Numbered from the stretch's first letter, positions 9,627 through 19,103 are shown. The stretch is DNA of 64,000 nucleotides from Bacilli bacterium (GCA_017541445.1 JAFXZC010000006.1:1-64000), one strand, 5' to 3'. Notes: generated by a model not told the origin, from the letters alone. Numbers and translations are program-made.

Positions 9627-9649
9627 AAACGTATTATAACACAAATATA

Positions 9650-11641
9650 TTATTTATTAAATATATTTTTTATTTTTTCTCCAAGACCTCTGAAGAAAGC
9701 ACCAATAACTCCAAAATTGAAGTAAATCTTATAACCTAATAGTTTTAATACTAACCAAATAATTAATAAGATAATAATTATAACTAATAGTATTACTAAG
9801 AAAATATTAGTACCTTTTGCAACACTCGCAACTTCAAATGTATAAACAGCAGTTCCCATTTGATCTGGAGCAGTACACTCTACAGTTATCTTAGAACCTT
9901 TTTTCAATTTACCATTACCATGAATAACACATTCTGTACCTTCTTCTATAGTTTCGTACACAAACGCTTCTTCTCTAATAGCAGTCTCACCTTTTTTAAG
10001 TTTTATCTTATAATTTGTTGTACTTGGTGAGAATTCAAAATCTTTTTCATGACCTTTAATATATAAAGTCTTTATACCAGCTTCATTCGATAATAATTCA
10101 TATTCTAATCTAGTAACATTGATAACATATGTTGTAGTTAATCCAGAACATCTAGCACTTGAAACAATAATATTAACTTGATTAATATGTTCAGCACCAG
10201 CTTCTAAAGATTCTCCACCTTCAATAACATAAGTATCTCCTTCTTCATTAACATATGGATGAATATCCAATGCAGAAACAGAATTACTAACAGTTAAATT
10301 ATATTCTTTTTGTCTAGGGTCAAATGTTAATTGATCTACTTTTGTTTTACTACCATAAGCAGCATTAATTTCAATCTCTTTTAATAAACCAACACTATCA
10401 GGTTCTACCCTACATGATTCAGGCAAATCATCTCTAATTACATTAATAGAATAAACCCTAACATCGCCTTTTTCACTCATTACTCTAATTTCAGTAGTAG
10501 TACTACCAACATCATAAGTAAATGATCCAGGTCCATATCCATCAACAAAAACAGCCTTAGAGTTATTAAGTTCAGCACTTATAGTTACATTATTATTAGC
10601 ATTTAATAAACTCAAAGAATAACTTGTAACATCAGGACTAAATTCAGGAACTAAAGAACCTTCACTAACTGATAAACTTTTTAAAGAATTATCAGTACTT
10701 CTACCATCTTCTCTAGTAACACTGAAATAATAAACTTTAGACTTTGAACTTCCTTTAACAACAATTTCACCTAAATTTGTTCCATAATTTAATTTAAAAG
10801 TTTTGCCAGGTTTAATACTAGTAACTTTACATCCATCACAAGGAATTGGTTCAACTGTTATTTCAGTAACAGAACTTGGTACATAAACATCATATGCAAT
10901 AGTCTTAGAATCAAATGCAGGATTTAATGAATAACCACCAATATTTAAGCCTTTCAAACTAGGAGCAACAGTTTTACTGCCGCCGCCTCCACCGCCGGAA
11001 CCACCTCCGCCGCCAGAGCTACCGCCTCCGCCGCTACTAGACTTTTTACAAGTATATTTAAATACAAACTTACAATAACGATATGGTAAAACTTTACCAT
11101 TATAATTCATAGGTATAGATTGATTACAACCATTTTCAGCTAAATTAATAATAGGATCATAACCACTAGCACAAACATTCTTATCAGTAACTTCTAACTT
11201 ATTTTGTTCTCCAGCTTTAGCTATACCACAACGTTCAAAAGTACCAGAACCAGTTTGATTATGATATACCTCATTACTACAAGATGAAGTAACAGCATAA
11301 GTTCTTGTAAGTGTAGTAGTAACATTATAATTATTTAAACCATATACAAATACATAATAAGTACCATTTTTTACTGGGAAATAATAAACACCATTTCCAC
11401 CAACTGCTTTACAATTTCTACAATTACTATTTGCTTGTGTATTAACATAAACAGAATCAACATTACCAGATGTTTCAATTACTAAAACATCACCACTTGA
11501 ATAAACATTCCTTATAGAAGCACCAGCTGCTAAGAATTCAACTTTAGTTGATTCATATAAAGCCTCAACTTTTAGAGTAAAACTAAAAGTAAATAACAAC
11601 AATAAAGAAAAAATAATACAAACAACACTTGTCTTTCTCAT
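9650..11641 (-). CDS. Surface protein with four cadherin-like beta-sandwich repeats
   Basis: A signal peptide (about residues 1-27) leads into a cysteine-containing N-terminal region of about 170 residues of unknown family. A Gly/Ser linker of about 20 residues follows, then four tandem domains of the cadherin-like beta-sandwich type (PF12733), each opening with LKxLxI and carrying Y-V-TR-D features. A C-terminal transmembrane helix and a basic tail finish the protein. It is likely displayed on the cell surface in adhesion or spacing. The same domain recurs in the gene at 34821-37118. The Gly linker uses GC-rich codons and stands out as a local GC peak. Confidence 0.85.
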   Translation of the reverse strand: MRKTSVVCIIFSLLLLFTFSFTLKVEALYESTKVEFLAAGASIRNVYSSGDVLVIETSGNVDSVYVNTQANSNCRNCKAVGGNGVYYFPVKNGTYYVFVYGLNNYNVTTTLTRTYAVTSSCSNEVYHNQTGSGTFERCGIAKAGEQNKLEVTDKNVCASGYDPIINLAENGCNQSIPMNYNGKVLPYRYCKFVFKYTCKKSSSGGGGSSGGGGGSGGGGGGSKTVAPSLKGLNIGGYSLNPAFDSKTIAYDVYVPSSVTEITVEPIPCDGCKVTSIKPGKTFKLNYGTNLGEIVVKGSSKSKVYYFSVTREDGRSTDNSLKSLSVSEGSLVPEFSPDVTSYSLSLLNANNNVTISAELNNSKAVFVDGYGPGSFTYDVGSTTTEIRVMSEKGDVRVYSINVIRDDLPESCRVEPDSVGLLKEIEINAAYGSKTKVDQLTFDPRQKEYNLTVSNSVSALDIHPYVNEEGDTYVIEGGESLEAGAEHINQVNIIVSSARCSGLTTTYVINVTRLEYELLSNEAGIKTLYIKGHEKDFEFSPSTTNYKIKLKKGETAIREEAFVYETIEEGTECVIHGNGKLKKGSKITVECTAPDQMGTAVYTFEVASVAKGTNIFLVILLVIIIILLIIWLVLKLLGYKIYFNFGVIGAFFRGLGEKIKNIFNK

Positions 11642-11715
11642 ATTAATCTATCCTATCTAATATTAATAATATCATTATAAAGAATTTTTATCAATAACAA
11701 AAAAACTAAACTAAA

Positions 11716-11740
11716 CAAAAAAAGACATTAAATAATGTCT
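11716..11740 (-). terminator. Terminator of the YtxH operon
   Basis: On the minus strand AGACATT pairs with AATGTCT, followed by seven T. Confidence 0.7.
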
Positions 11741-12179
11741 ATTTTTTATCTTCTTTTTCTTCTTTTTTATCAGGACTATCTTTTTTTTCAATCTTCTTAA
11801 TAGTACCCTTTAAGAAATTTACTGTTTTACCTCTTAATTCATCAACAGTTTTTTCAATAGCAGGATTAGCTTTAGCTTTAGCTTCTTCATATAAATCATC
11901 TAATTTAGCTTTAACTTTTTCTGCTTTCTTTTTAGCTATTTCAGCAACTTTTTCTTTATCTAATTCAGAAACTTCTTTCTTAATTTCTTCTATTTTATTT
12001 AATAAAGATTGTTTAACTTCTTCAGCATCTAATTCTTTAACTTTTTTTACTAATTCATCCCATTTGTTTTTTAAATCTTTTCTAGTTTCAGCACCAGACT
12101 TAGGTGCTAATAAAACTCCTAAACCAGCACCAACTAAAGCACCAGCAACAAATTTTCCTAAACCATTTCTTCTTGACAT
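11739..12179 (-). CDS. YtxH-domain protein
   Basis: The N-terminus has the YtxH signature: a Gly/Ala-rich membrane segment (VAGALVGAGLGVLLAPKSG) directly followed by ET-K-LK. The rest is a long Lys/Glu coiled coil to the end (146 residues). YtxH proteins are small envelope/stress proteins of Bacillota without a settled biochemical function. It sits four bases after a DUF948 gene, the same pairing as ytxG-ytxH in Bacillus, which supports both calls. Terminal gene of its operon. Confidence 0.88.
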   Translation of the reverse strand: MSRRNGLGKFVAGALVGAGLGVLLAPKSGAETRKDLKNKWDELVKKVKELDAEEVKQSLLNKIEEIKKEVSELDKEKVAEIAKKKAEKVKAKLDDLYEEAKAKANPAIEKTVDELRGKTVNFLKGTIKKIEKKDSPDKKEEKEDKK

Positions 12180-12182
12180 ATT

Positions 12183-12488
12183 TTAATCCTCCTCTTCGTC
12201 AAAAAAATCATCATCGTCATCTTTACTTCTATTAAATACTTTTCCAACTATACCACTAATACCATCTACAACTTTATTAGTAATAAATGAAAACTTATTT
12301 GAAACAACATCAATAACACTAAAGATTCCATCTAACGTTTTAACTTTACTATCGACATCATCAATAACTTTATCAACTTTATTTAAGGTCTGAATTGATC
12401 TAATACCTAGAATAATACCTACTACTAATAATACAATTAATAAAATATATATTACAATTGGTAAAAACGTTTCTAAAAAACTAATCAT
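12183..12488 (-). CDS. DUF948/YtxG-like membrane protein
   Basis: One N-terminal transmembrane helix (about residues 7-30) is followed by a helical region with spaced V-D-V-D and LDGIF/VIDVV heptads typical of DUF948, then an acidic Asp/Glu tail. I start at 12488 because GGAGAGGAGG lies just upstream at correct spacing; the start overlaps the previous gene by eight bases. It is immediately followed by ytxH-like, implying translational coupling and a shared envelope role. Confidence 0.82.
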   Translation of the reverse strand: MISFLETFLPIVIYILLIVLLVVGIILGIRSIQTLNKVDKVIDDVDSKVKTLDGIFSVIDVVSNKFSFITNKVVDGISGIVGKVFNRSKDDDDDFFDEEED

Positions 12489-13734
12489 TTTCATCCTCCT
12501 CTCCAGATTCATACATTGAATCTATTAAATTAAATAAATCATTTTCTAATGTATCACTGTTTTCAACAGAAGGAACTCTATCATGAATTTCATCATCTTT
12601 TTTAACTTCTTTATTAATAGGTTTAATAGAATTTAACTCTTTTTCTATATCATCCAATATTTGTAAAGTACTAGTTTTTTCTAACTCATCTAATACAACA
12701 GGTTTACTATTTTCTTCTTCATCTTCAGTATCTAAAACATAATTAGTATCAACACTATCTTCTACTGAAGTAGTATCTTCTTTAACTATTTCCTTAGGTA
12801 ACTCTTCTTTACTAATCTTTTCAACCTTTACAGGTTCTTCAACTTCTTCTTTTTTTACTTCTTTAACAACAGGTTCTTTCTTTTCTTTAGTAATCTCTAC
12901 AGAAGTAAAATAAGAATCTTCATCTTTACCTGTTTCTTTAATAGCTTCTCTTTCAATATTCTCTATAGCTCCATAAGCTTTTTTTCTAACAGAATCAATA
13001 TCTACTTCAACATGTTCTTCTTTTTTTTCTACCTTAGGTTCAACTTTTGGTTCTTCTTTCTTTTTTGCTTTAACAACTTCTTTTTGAACCTCTACATCAT
13101 CTTTTTTCTTAACTATAGGAGAAACTCTTTCTCTTTTAATACCATCTTTCTTATCAATAATATCTTCTTTAGTATAATTAACATTTAATACACCAAATAC
13201 TGGAGAAAGAACAGGAGATGGTTTAAATTTCTTTGTACCTTCTTCTTGTCTTTTCAAACTATCACTAGTATTAGTAGCACTAAAAGCATCATTAACTCTT
13301 CTATCGTTATTAACATTATTAATAACTCTTTCTTCTCTAACTTTTTCTTCTACGTTCCTTTGTTCTCTTGCTAATTCCTCATTCTTTCTCAATCTAGAAT
13401 AAGCACCTTCAAATTCATTTTCATCAAAAGCTTGAAATATATTAGTTTCAACCTTTTTTTCAACTTCAGGTTCCTTTTCAACTTCAGGTTTAATAGGATT
13501 ATCGACAACTTCACTTAAAATATCATCATCAAAAGAAGGTTCTAAATCTCTTTTAATTTTAAATCTAGAATCATCATTAATAACATCTACTTTTTTTTCT
13601 ACTTCTTCCACTTCAGCAATAACATCTTTATTATCGTTATTTTCTTCTTCATAACGTGGTGGAAGATTTACTTCTTCTCCTTCAGTAGGATCTTCTTCAA
13701 ACAAAATAGTTTTAATTTTATTCAAAAAACTCAT
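12481..13734 (-). CDS. Acidic/basic low-complexity protein with an N-terminal amphipathic helix (417 aa)
   Basis: The family is not recognised. The first residues (MSFLNKIKTILFEED) resemble the membrane-binding amphipathic helix of SepF-type proteins, but no SepF core domain follows. Almost all the rest is Lys/Glu/Val-rich and predicted disordered, with one compact hydrophobic motif (KPSPVLSPVFGVL) and a conserved-looking C-terminal helix (DLFNLIDSMYE). AGGTGAT precedes the ATG. It lies in an operon with a lipoprotein upstream and DUF948/YtxH downstream, so a membrane-associated scaffold role is plausible. That is inference. Confidence 0.75.
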   Translation of the reverse strand: MSFLNKIKTILFEEDPTEGEEVNLPPRYEEENNDNKDVIAEVEEVEKKVDVINDDSRFKIKRDLEPSFDDDILSEVVDNPIKPEVEKEPEVEKKVETNIFQAFDENEFEGAYSRLRKNEELAREQRNVEEKVREERVINNVNNDRRVNDAFSATNTSDSLKRQEEGTKKFKPSPVLSPVFGVLNVNYTKEDIIDKKDGIKRERVSPIVKKKDDVEVQKEVVKAKKKEEPKVEPKVEKKEEHVEVDIDSVRKKAYGAIENIEREAIKETGKDEDSYFTSVEITKEKKEPVVKEVKKEEVEEPVKVEKISKEELPKEIVKEDTTSVEDSVDTNYVLDTEDEEENSKPVVLDELEKTSTLQILDDIEKELNSIKPINKEVKKDDEIHDRVPSVENSDTLENDLFNLIDSMYESGEEDEND

Positions 13735-13743
13735 CTATATCAC

Positions 13744-14391
13744 CTATCCAATCAAATCTGAATCATGAACATCAGTATCTTCATCATATATTTCTTCTTC
13801 AACAGCTTGTAAATATTCACTTTCTTTTACAGTAGCAGTTTTAAAAATATCATATTCATACTCTTTAAATTTAGAAGTTTCTTCATCTAATAATAATTTT
13901 AAAATATTAGTATCAAATTTAATAGAGTTTAAAACACTTAATGAATTACTTACAACAAGGTTAATGTCCTTTTCATTCACTATCACCTCTATTTTAGCAT
14001 AATTATACATTATTTCAATAAAATACTTCCCCGTCTTTAATTGATTAACTTCTACATAACCATACTTATCTTCATAATTAATTTGTTTACTAATATATGA
14101 AACTTTATTTGGTTCATAAATATCTATTATCTTATTATAATAACTAACAACATCAACATATAAATAACATTTATAATTCTTATATGCAATTACTTCATTA
14201 AATTCATTTGTACCTACTGTATCTAACCCTTTAGGTAAAAAATATTTATAACCTCTACGATATTTATTATATACTTTAACACTATTTTGAATAGAGTTAT
14301 CTATAACTTCATCAATACTCATATCTTGAATAGCTTTACAGCCAAACAAAATAAAAGACAAAAGAAATATAAGTATTAATTTTTTCTTCAT
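13744..14391 (-). CDS. Predicted lipoprotein (215 aa)
   Basis: The start at 14391 has GGAGG upstream. The signal ends in a lipobox (ILFGC), and the mature protein is Tyr/Lys-rich with likely alpha/beta structure and an acidic C-terminal tail. No family is recognised. It heads the operon with the disordered protein, DUF948 and YtxH. An extended -10 (complement of 14415-14423) lies upstream. Confidence 0.8.
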   Translation of the reverse strand: MKKKLILIFLLSFILFGCKAIQDMSIDEVIDNSIQNSVKVYNKYRRGYKYFLPKGLDTVGTNEFNEVIAYKNYKCYLYVDVVSYYNKIIDIYEPNKVSYISKQINYEDKYGYVEVNQLKTGKYFIEIMYNYAKIEVIVNEKDINLVVSNSLSVLNSIKFDTNILKLLLDEETSKFKEYEYDIFKTATVKESEYLQAVEEEIYDEDTDVHDSDLIG

Positions 14392-14414
14392 AAATACCTC
14401 CATCTTCATCTTAA

Positions 14415-14423
14415 ATTATAACA
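14415..14423 (-). promoter_or_regulatory. Extended -10 element upstream of the lipoprotein operon
   Basis: TGTTATAAT on the minus strand, 24 bases before the ATG at 14391. It matches the extended -10 form seen repeatedly in this window. Confidence 0.55.
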
Positions 14424-14445
14424 TTTATACACTTAAAATAAAACC

Positions 14446-15081
14446 TTATTTTTTTATAGCTTTTAAATAGTTAATCTTAATTCCTTGCTCAATAAATTTT
14501 CTTTCATATTCAGTAACACTATTCTCATAACCACTATTAGTCAAATCAGTATTATAATCAACAATTTCATACCCATGTTTAACCAAATTAATAATAGAAC
14601 TAATAAATAAATTAATATTATCTGTCTTTTGAATTATTACACAATCATTTCTAAAAATTTTATCATAGATATCTAAAAATTGAGGAGCAGTTAATCTTCT
14701 CTTAGCATGTCTCTTTTTAGGCCAAGGATCACTAAAGTTTAAATAAATAACATCTATTTCACTATCAAATACTTCATCTAAACCTTCAGCAAAACAACAC
14801 ATTATCTTTACATTATCTAAATCTAATTCATTTAATTTTTCAATAGCTCTACAAGCAACACTCTCATATTGTTCTATACCAATAAAATTAATATCAGGAT
14901 GCTTCTTTGCCATATCTATAATAAAATCCCCTTTACCCATACCTATTTCTAAATGAATAGGTTGAGTTTTAGGAAATATATCACCATATATAAATTTACC
15001 CTTATACTCTCTTGTATACTTTATATAATATTTAGAACTTTCTAATATTTCTTTTGCATTCTTAACATTTCTTAAACGCAT
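14446..15081 (-). CDS. trmB: tRNA (guanine-N7)-methyltransferase
   Basis: Transfers a methyl group from S-adenosylmethionine to N7 of G46 in tRNA. The SAM-binding motif is LEIGMGKGDFI, and the family signature is NFSDPWPKKRHAKRRL. At 211 residues it has normal length for TrmB. Its own extended -10 (TGCTATAAT) and GGAAGTGAT precede the ATG at 15081, so it is probably transcribed separately from the lipoprotein operon that follows it. Confidence 0.96.
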   Translation of the reverse strand: MRLRNVKNAKEILESSKYYIKYTREYKGKFIYGDIFPKTQPIHLEIGMGKGDFIIDMAKKHPDINFIGIEQYESVACRAIEKLNELDLDNVKIMCCFAEGLDEVFDSEIDVIYLNFSDPWPKKRHAKRRLTAPQFLDIYDKIFRNDCVIIQKTDNINLFISSIINLVKHGYEIVDYNTDLTNSGYENSVTEYERKFIEQGIKINYLKAIKK

Positions 15082-15116
15082 AGTATCACTTCCAAAACTT
15101 TCAATATTATAGCATA

Positions 15117-16493
15117 TTAATTAACTTTATATACAATATATAATTCAGAATCAACATAACTTAATTCTTTCTCTTCTAAACTTAAAAAGCCCTCTTCAAC
15201 GAGCATTTCTATTTTATCATGATTTAAAGTTGCTAAAGAAGATGTAATTACATAATCAATACTATTATCAATAATAAATTCTCTCATATCATTATTTACA
15301 TTTGAAAAATCTAAATCATATGGACAATATGTATATTTTTTACCAGAGGAAAAACTAATAAATTCAAATCTATCATCCAACAACGCAACAAAATCAGAAC
15401 TATATTTAATAGTTAAAACCTTAATTTTATTTCTATCATCTTTTTTTAAATAATCAGTAAGACTTTTAGCAACAGAATAATTTCCAACAATATCATCTCT
15501 TATATAGCCAAAAGAAGCAATACAACTAATTAATAAAATTATTATAAATATTTTATTACATTCTTTCTTTTCACCATCTTCATAGAATATCCAAATACTA
15601 AAAAGAAAATACATCATAATATAAATTGCCTTATTAGTATATATATAATATATACTTGCAAATATCATATAACAAATGGTATTAAATAAAATAATAAACA
15701 ATACTTTCTTATTAACAACAATTGCTTTAACTAAAAAGAATAATAAAACCATAGTAATAATAAAGAAAAACACATTGCCTAAGAATAAAGCATCAAAAAT
15801 ACTAATAAACGAACCAAATATATCTCTAATATCAATACCTCCTATAATATCCGATCTTTTATCAAAAGAACCTAATAATTGAATAGCAAAGAATATCACA
15901 CCAAGTAAAGACATACATCCCATTATTACTCTCTCTTTAAAATATTTTTTATCTTTAAAGAAATATTCATATATTTCTATTATCATTAAAGAACCAGTAA
16001 ATATAACAGTCAATAAATGTGTATTTATAAATAAAAATAAAATAATACCCAATAAAAATGGATGATTATATCTCTCTTTATATAAAATACATATTAGTAT
16101 AAAAAACAACAAACTAAATGCATATGGCCTTGCAAATACAGGACAATAATAAATAAAAGAAGGAGTAAAAACAAGTAAAGTATTAATATACCTATTAAAA
16201 GGAGACTTATATAAAACCAAAGTCACTGCAATTAAACAAAAAAATAAACTAAAATAATCTAAATACTTATATGGTACACCTAATAATATTAATATTTTTA
16301 AATAATAAAAAAACAAACAAGAATGACCTTCATAAACCATTTGCTTAAAAATACCACTAAAACTTAAATCTCTTGCTATTAACCATGATTGTGCTTCATC
16401 AAACCACATTTCATGAAAATGGATTGTAACAAAACAAACAATTAAAAATAATAATATTATAAAATTATTATAATTTATTAATTTTCTTTTCAT
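15117..16493 (-). CDS. Polytopic GT-C-type glycosyltransferase-like membrane protein
   Basis: 458 residues with about ten hydrophobic helices. The first extracellular loop carries the acidic motif WFDEAQSW expected of GT-C enzymes that use lipid-linked sugars (ArnT/RgtA-like). A soluble C-terminal domain of about 110 residues follows the last helix. The start at 16493 follows GAGGTGG; the in-frame GTG upstream overlaps that site. It probably modifies envelope glycans or lipids from polyprenyl-phosphate sugars; donor and acceptor are unknown. Confidence 0.8.
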   Translation of the reverse strand: MKRKLINYNNFIILLFLIVCFVTIHFHEMWFDEAQSWLIARDLSFSGIFKQMVYEGHSCLFFYYLKILILLGVPYKYLDYFSLFFCLIAVTLVLYKSPFNRYINTLLVFTPSFIYYCPVFARPYAFSLLFFILICILYKERYNHPFLLGIILFLFINTHLLTVIFTGSLMIIEIYEYFFKDKKYFKERVIMGCMSLLGVIFFAIQLLGSFDKRSDIIGGIDIRDIFGSFISIFDALFLGNVFFFIITMVLLFFLVKAIVVNKKVLFIILFNTICYMIFASIYYIYTNKAIYIMMYFLFSIWIFYEDGEKKECNKIFIIILLISCIASFGYIRDDIVGNYSVAKSLTDYLKKDDRNKIKVLTIKYSSDFVALLDDRFEFISFSSGKKYTYCPYDLDFSNVNNDMREFIIDNSIDYVITSSLATLNHDKIEMLVEEGFLSLEEKELSYVDSELYIVYKVN

Positions 16494-16523
16494 ATTCCAC
16501 CTCACCCCAATTATAATATAAAA

Positions 16524-16550
16524 ATAAAAATAGAGAAATACTCTTCTCTA
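16524..16550 (-). terminator. tdk terminator
   Basis: On the minus strand TAGAGAA pairs with TTCTCTA, followed by TTTTATTTTTA. Confidence 0.65.
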
Positions 16551-17126
16551 TCATTTCTTAGGAACATTATTAATCTTAAACAACAATTTTTTACCTTTTT
16601 CTTCTCTTTTTTTCATACATCTATGGCATAAAGGAATATAACCAGCATCACCAACTAATACTTTACCAGTCTTCTCACCATTAAAATATGTATATGAAGC
16701 TGCTCTACCACAATCAAAACAACTAGCTTTAACATTAACTACTTCATCACTAATTGCTAAAATATATGGCATAGTTAAAAATGGTTCTGCTTCACTAGTC
16801 ATATTTAAACCAGCTACATAAATATCCATATCTTTCATAACAGAAAGATAAGATAATACAGAAACATTACCTTTTAGTAATTGAGCTTCATCTATAAATA
16901 TAGTACTAATATCATCAGTAACATATTGTAATATTTCATCAAAAGTATCTATACAAATAGCAGGAACTCCTTCACCATAATCTTTACTTTTCATTAAACC
17001 TAAATCTCTAACATCTATACTAGGTTTAAAACATAAAACATGTTCTTTATTCCATATTTTATTATAAGCAGCTATCATTTGCGCTGTTTTACCACTATGC
17101 ATTGGACCTGTAAAAGTTTTTATCAT
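16551..17126 (-). CDS. tdk: Thymidine kinase
   Basis: Phosphorylates thymidine to dTMP using ATP in pyrimidine salvage. The P-loop is GPMHSGKT, the Walker B-like motif is IFIDEAQLL, and the C-terminal lasso/zinc-binding part has CFDCG and CHRC. The 191-residue length is typical of type II thymidine kinase. GAAGGGTGA precedes the ATG. It lies 38 bases downstream of the Nudix-wHTH gene and may share its transcript. Confidence 0.95.
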   Translation of the reverse strand: MIKTFTGPMHSGKTAQMIAAYNKIWNKEHVLCFKPSIDVRDLGLMKSKDYGEGVPAICIDTFDEILQYVTDDISTIFIDEAQLLKGNVSVLSYLSVMKDMDIYVAGLNMTSEAEPFLTMPYILAISDEVVNVKASCFDCGRAASYTYFNGEKTGKVLVGDAGYIPLCHRCMKKREEKGKKLLFKINNVPKK

Positions 17127-17164
17127 TATTAATTCACCCTTCTAAGAAGCATCACACTTACAAA

Positions 17165-17839
17165 TCAAAAAATATCTTTATCCTCTATTTCATTCTTAAA
17201 TTGATAAACTTTAGCAGGTTTATTACCACCAAATTTATCACTAGTATTAGTATCTTCTATTAAATCTAAATTCAATATTTTCTTTCTAAAATTCCTTCTA
17301 TCAAATTTTCTATTTAATATAGCTTCATATGTTTTTTGTAATTCAGGAATAGTTACACCATCAGGAAATAAACTCTTTAAAATATTAGTTTTAACTATTA
17401 AATGTTGCAATTCTTCTAAAGCATCTTCTAATATTTCATTATGATCAAAACCTAAAGGAGGTATTTTATTAATTGGAAACCAATCAGCATTACTAGTATT
17501 CTCAGTTTCTCTTAAAACTTTAACTCTATTACTATCAATAACACCAATAAACCCAATAGCAACCATTCTCATTACAGGAGATCTATCTACCTTACCAAAA
17601 GCTTTAAATTGCTTAATATTAACATTTGTAATACCAGTCTTCTCTTCTATTTCTCTTAAAGCACCAGTTTCTAAATCCTCATTATTATATAAAGCCCCAC
17701 CTGTTAATACCCAATCACCTTGAAAAGGTTTATTTTTTCTTTTAATTAATAATACTTTAGTAACACCTTGCTCTACAGTAAATAAAGCAGTTATAACATG
17801 AATACCTTGATTCTTATATAATTTATTCTTAACATCCAT
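17165..17839 (-). CDS. Nudix hydrolase fused to a C-terminal winged helix (NrtR-like)
   Basis: The N-terminal Nudix domain has a complete Nudix box (G-x5-E-x7-REIEEKTGI), with the E residues needed for metal binding kept. The C-terminal 70 residues match the winged-helix DNA-binding segment of the NrtR family (FDRRNFRKKI and a K-Y-F-like end). NrtR proteins are ADP-ribose-sensing regulators of NAD or sugar metabolism; intact box residues mean hydrolysis cannot be excluded. Its promoter spacer holds a perfect palindrome, suggesting autoregulation. No NAD gene is adjacent. tdk follows. Confidence 0.85.
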   Translation of the reverse strand: MDVKNKLYKNQGIHVITALFTVEQGVTKVLLIKRKNKPFQGDWVLTGGALYNNEDLETGALREIEEKTGITNVNIKQFKAFGKVDRSPVMRMVAIGFIGVIDSNRVKVLRETENTSNADWFPINKIPPLGFDHNEILEDALEELQHLIVKTNILKSLFPDGVTIPELQKTYEAILNRKFDRRNFRKKILNLDLIEDTNTSDKFGGNKPAKVYQFKNEIEDKDIF

Positions 17840-17859
17840 ATAATCATCTCACTTTTATT

Positions 17860-17888
17860 ATTATAAAGTGTATTTTATACACATGCAA
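17860..17888 (-). promoter_or_regulatory. Promoter with a palindromic operator candidate
   Basis: On the minus strand a -35 (TTGCAT, 17888-17883) and a -10 (TATAAT, 17865-17860) are 17 bases apart. A perfect 6+3+6 palindrome, GTGTATTTTATACAC, occupies 17868-17882, nearly the whole spacer. A repressor bound there would exclude RNA polymerase. The adjacent gene encodes a winged-helix protein, the natural candidate. Confidence 0.6.
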
Positions 17889-17889
17889 T

Positions 17890-17921
17890 ACCAAAAGAAA
17901 AAGATTCATAAAGAATCTTTA
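17890..17921 (-). terminator. Terminator of the four-gene envelope operon
   Basis: On the minus strand AAAGATTC pairs with GAATCTTT, followed by TTCTTTT. Confidence 0.6.
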
Positions 17922-19085
17922 ATTCTTCTTTAATGCTTCCCTATAATCAGGAACACCCGTTTCTTTAATAGTACTTGTTCTAATATCGAAATATACTTCA
18001 GTACCAGCTACTGATCTACTATTCTTAGTAACTAATACATAAATACCAGCTTTCTTTTCATTAGCTAAGAATAAATAATTTTCAGGGAAATAATCAGAAT
18101 TATAATGATAAGTATATTCATTACTCCATTTCATTAATACAACTGGAGCACTATTTCTATTTAAATCTTTAATATATAAAACATTATCATTAACATATAC
18201 AACATAATTAATAATTAATTGTTTATAAGCGCCATCAAATGAAACAGTCTTCATAAATGTACCATTCATACCCTCTACTCTTATAGTAGGAGTACCATCA
18301 AATAAGTAAATATTACCACTTAAATCTATAGAAAAAGAATTATCTTTTAAATTACTATGTATAACATTCTTTTCATTAGAAATAATTTCAAAATTACCAA
18401 TACTATCACAAGAATTATTAACTATATATAAATATCTACCATTAAAATCTTTAACATTAAATTTAGCACAAGTATTATTCTTTTCTAAAATAACTTCCTC
18501 ATTTTTTAAATTTAATAAATCAGAACTATTACTAGAAAGATTTCTACCTACTAAATATCCACCATCTATAATAGAAATATTATTATATTTACCATCATAT
18601 AATTGCTTATTACTATGAACATCATAATAACCTAAAGTAGTATAAAATCCTTCTTTTATCAAATTAGAACCATATACAAATCCACTAATAACATCACCAT
18701 TTAGTAATATTTCATAATAATCATATTTATCTTCTAAATTCATTAAACTTGGTTTACTTTTAGCAACATCATACAATTTAATACCATTATCACTATATAA
18801 TAAATATAAATTATTACTAGCAATAGCAATTATTTTAGCATCCTCTGTAACAGTATTAATTCTAAAAGGACTCTTATTACATTCTCTACTCTTTTGGAAA
18901 CACAAACCAGAATCTGATTTATAAACTATAAGTTCATAATCACCTTCTAGTTGTTCTGGATCATTACCACCAGCTCCACCTCTATTAGTACAAGAACCAA
19001 CTGCTACAACTACTATTATAAGTAAGATAAATACAGCAAAAACTATTAAACCAATTTTAATAAGTTTTTTCTTCATATCATCCAT
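17919..19085 (-). CDS. Membrane-anchored extracellular protein (388 aa)
   Basis: A single N-terminal transmembrane helix (about residues 10-31) ends at GSC, so a lipoprotein is also possible. A Gly-rich linker and a long beta-rich region with recurring short strands (propeller-like in rhythm) follow. No family is recognised. The ATG at 19085 has GGAGTGAT at good spacing. Last gene of an operon with a zinc-ribbon membrane protein, a two-helix membrane protein and a GNGF-repeat protein. Confidence 0.75.
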   Translation of the reverse strand: MDDMKKKLIKIGLIVFAVFILLIIVVVAVGSCTNRGGAGGNDPEQLEGDYELIVYKSDSGLCFQKSRECNKSPFRINTVTEDAKIIAIASNNLYLLYSDNGIKLYDVAKSKPSLMNLEDKYDYYEILLNGDVISGFVYGSNLIKEGFYTTLGYYDVHSNKQLYDGKYNNISIIDGGYLVGRNLSSNSSDLLNLKNEEVILEKNNTCAKFNVKDFNGRYLYIVNNSCDSIGNFEIISNEKNVIHSNLKDNSFSIDLSGNIYLFDGTPTIRVEGMNGTFMKTVSFDGAYKQLIINYVVYVNDNVLYIKDLNRNSAPVVLMKWSNEYTYHYNSDYFPENYLFLANEKKAGIYVLVTKNSRSVAGTEVYFDIRTSTIKETGVPDYREALKKN

Positions 19086-19103
19086 AATATCACTCCAAAA
19101 TCA

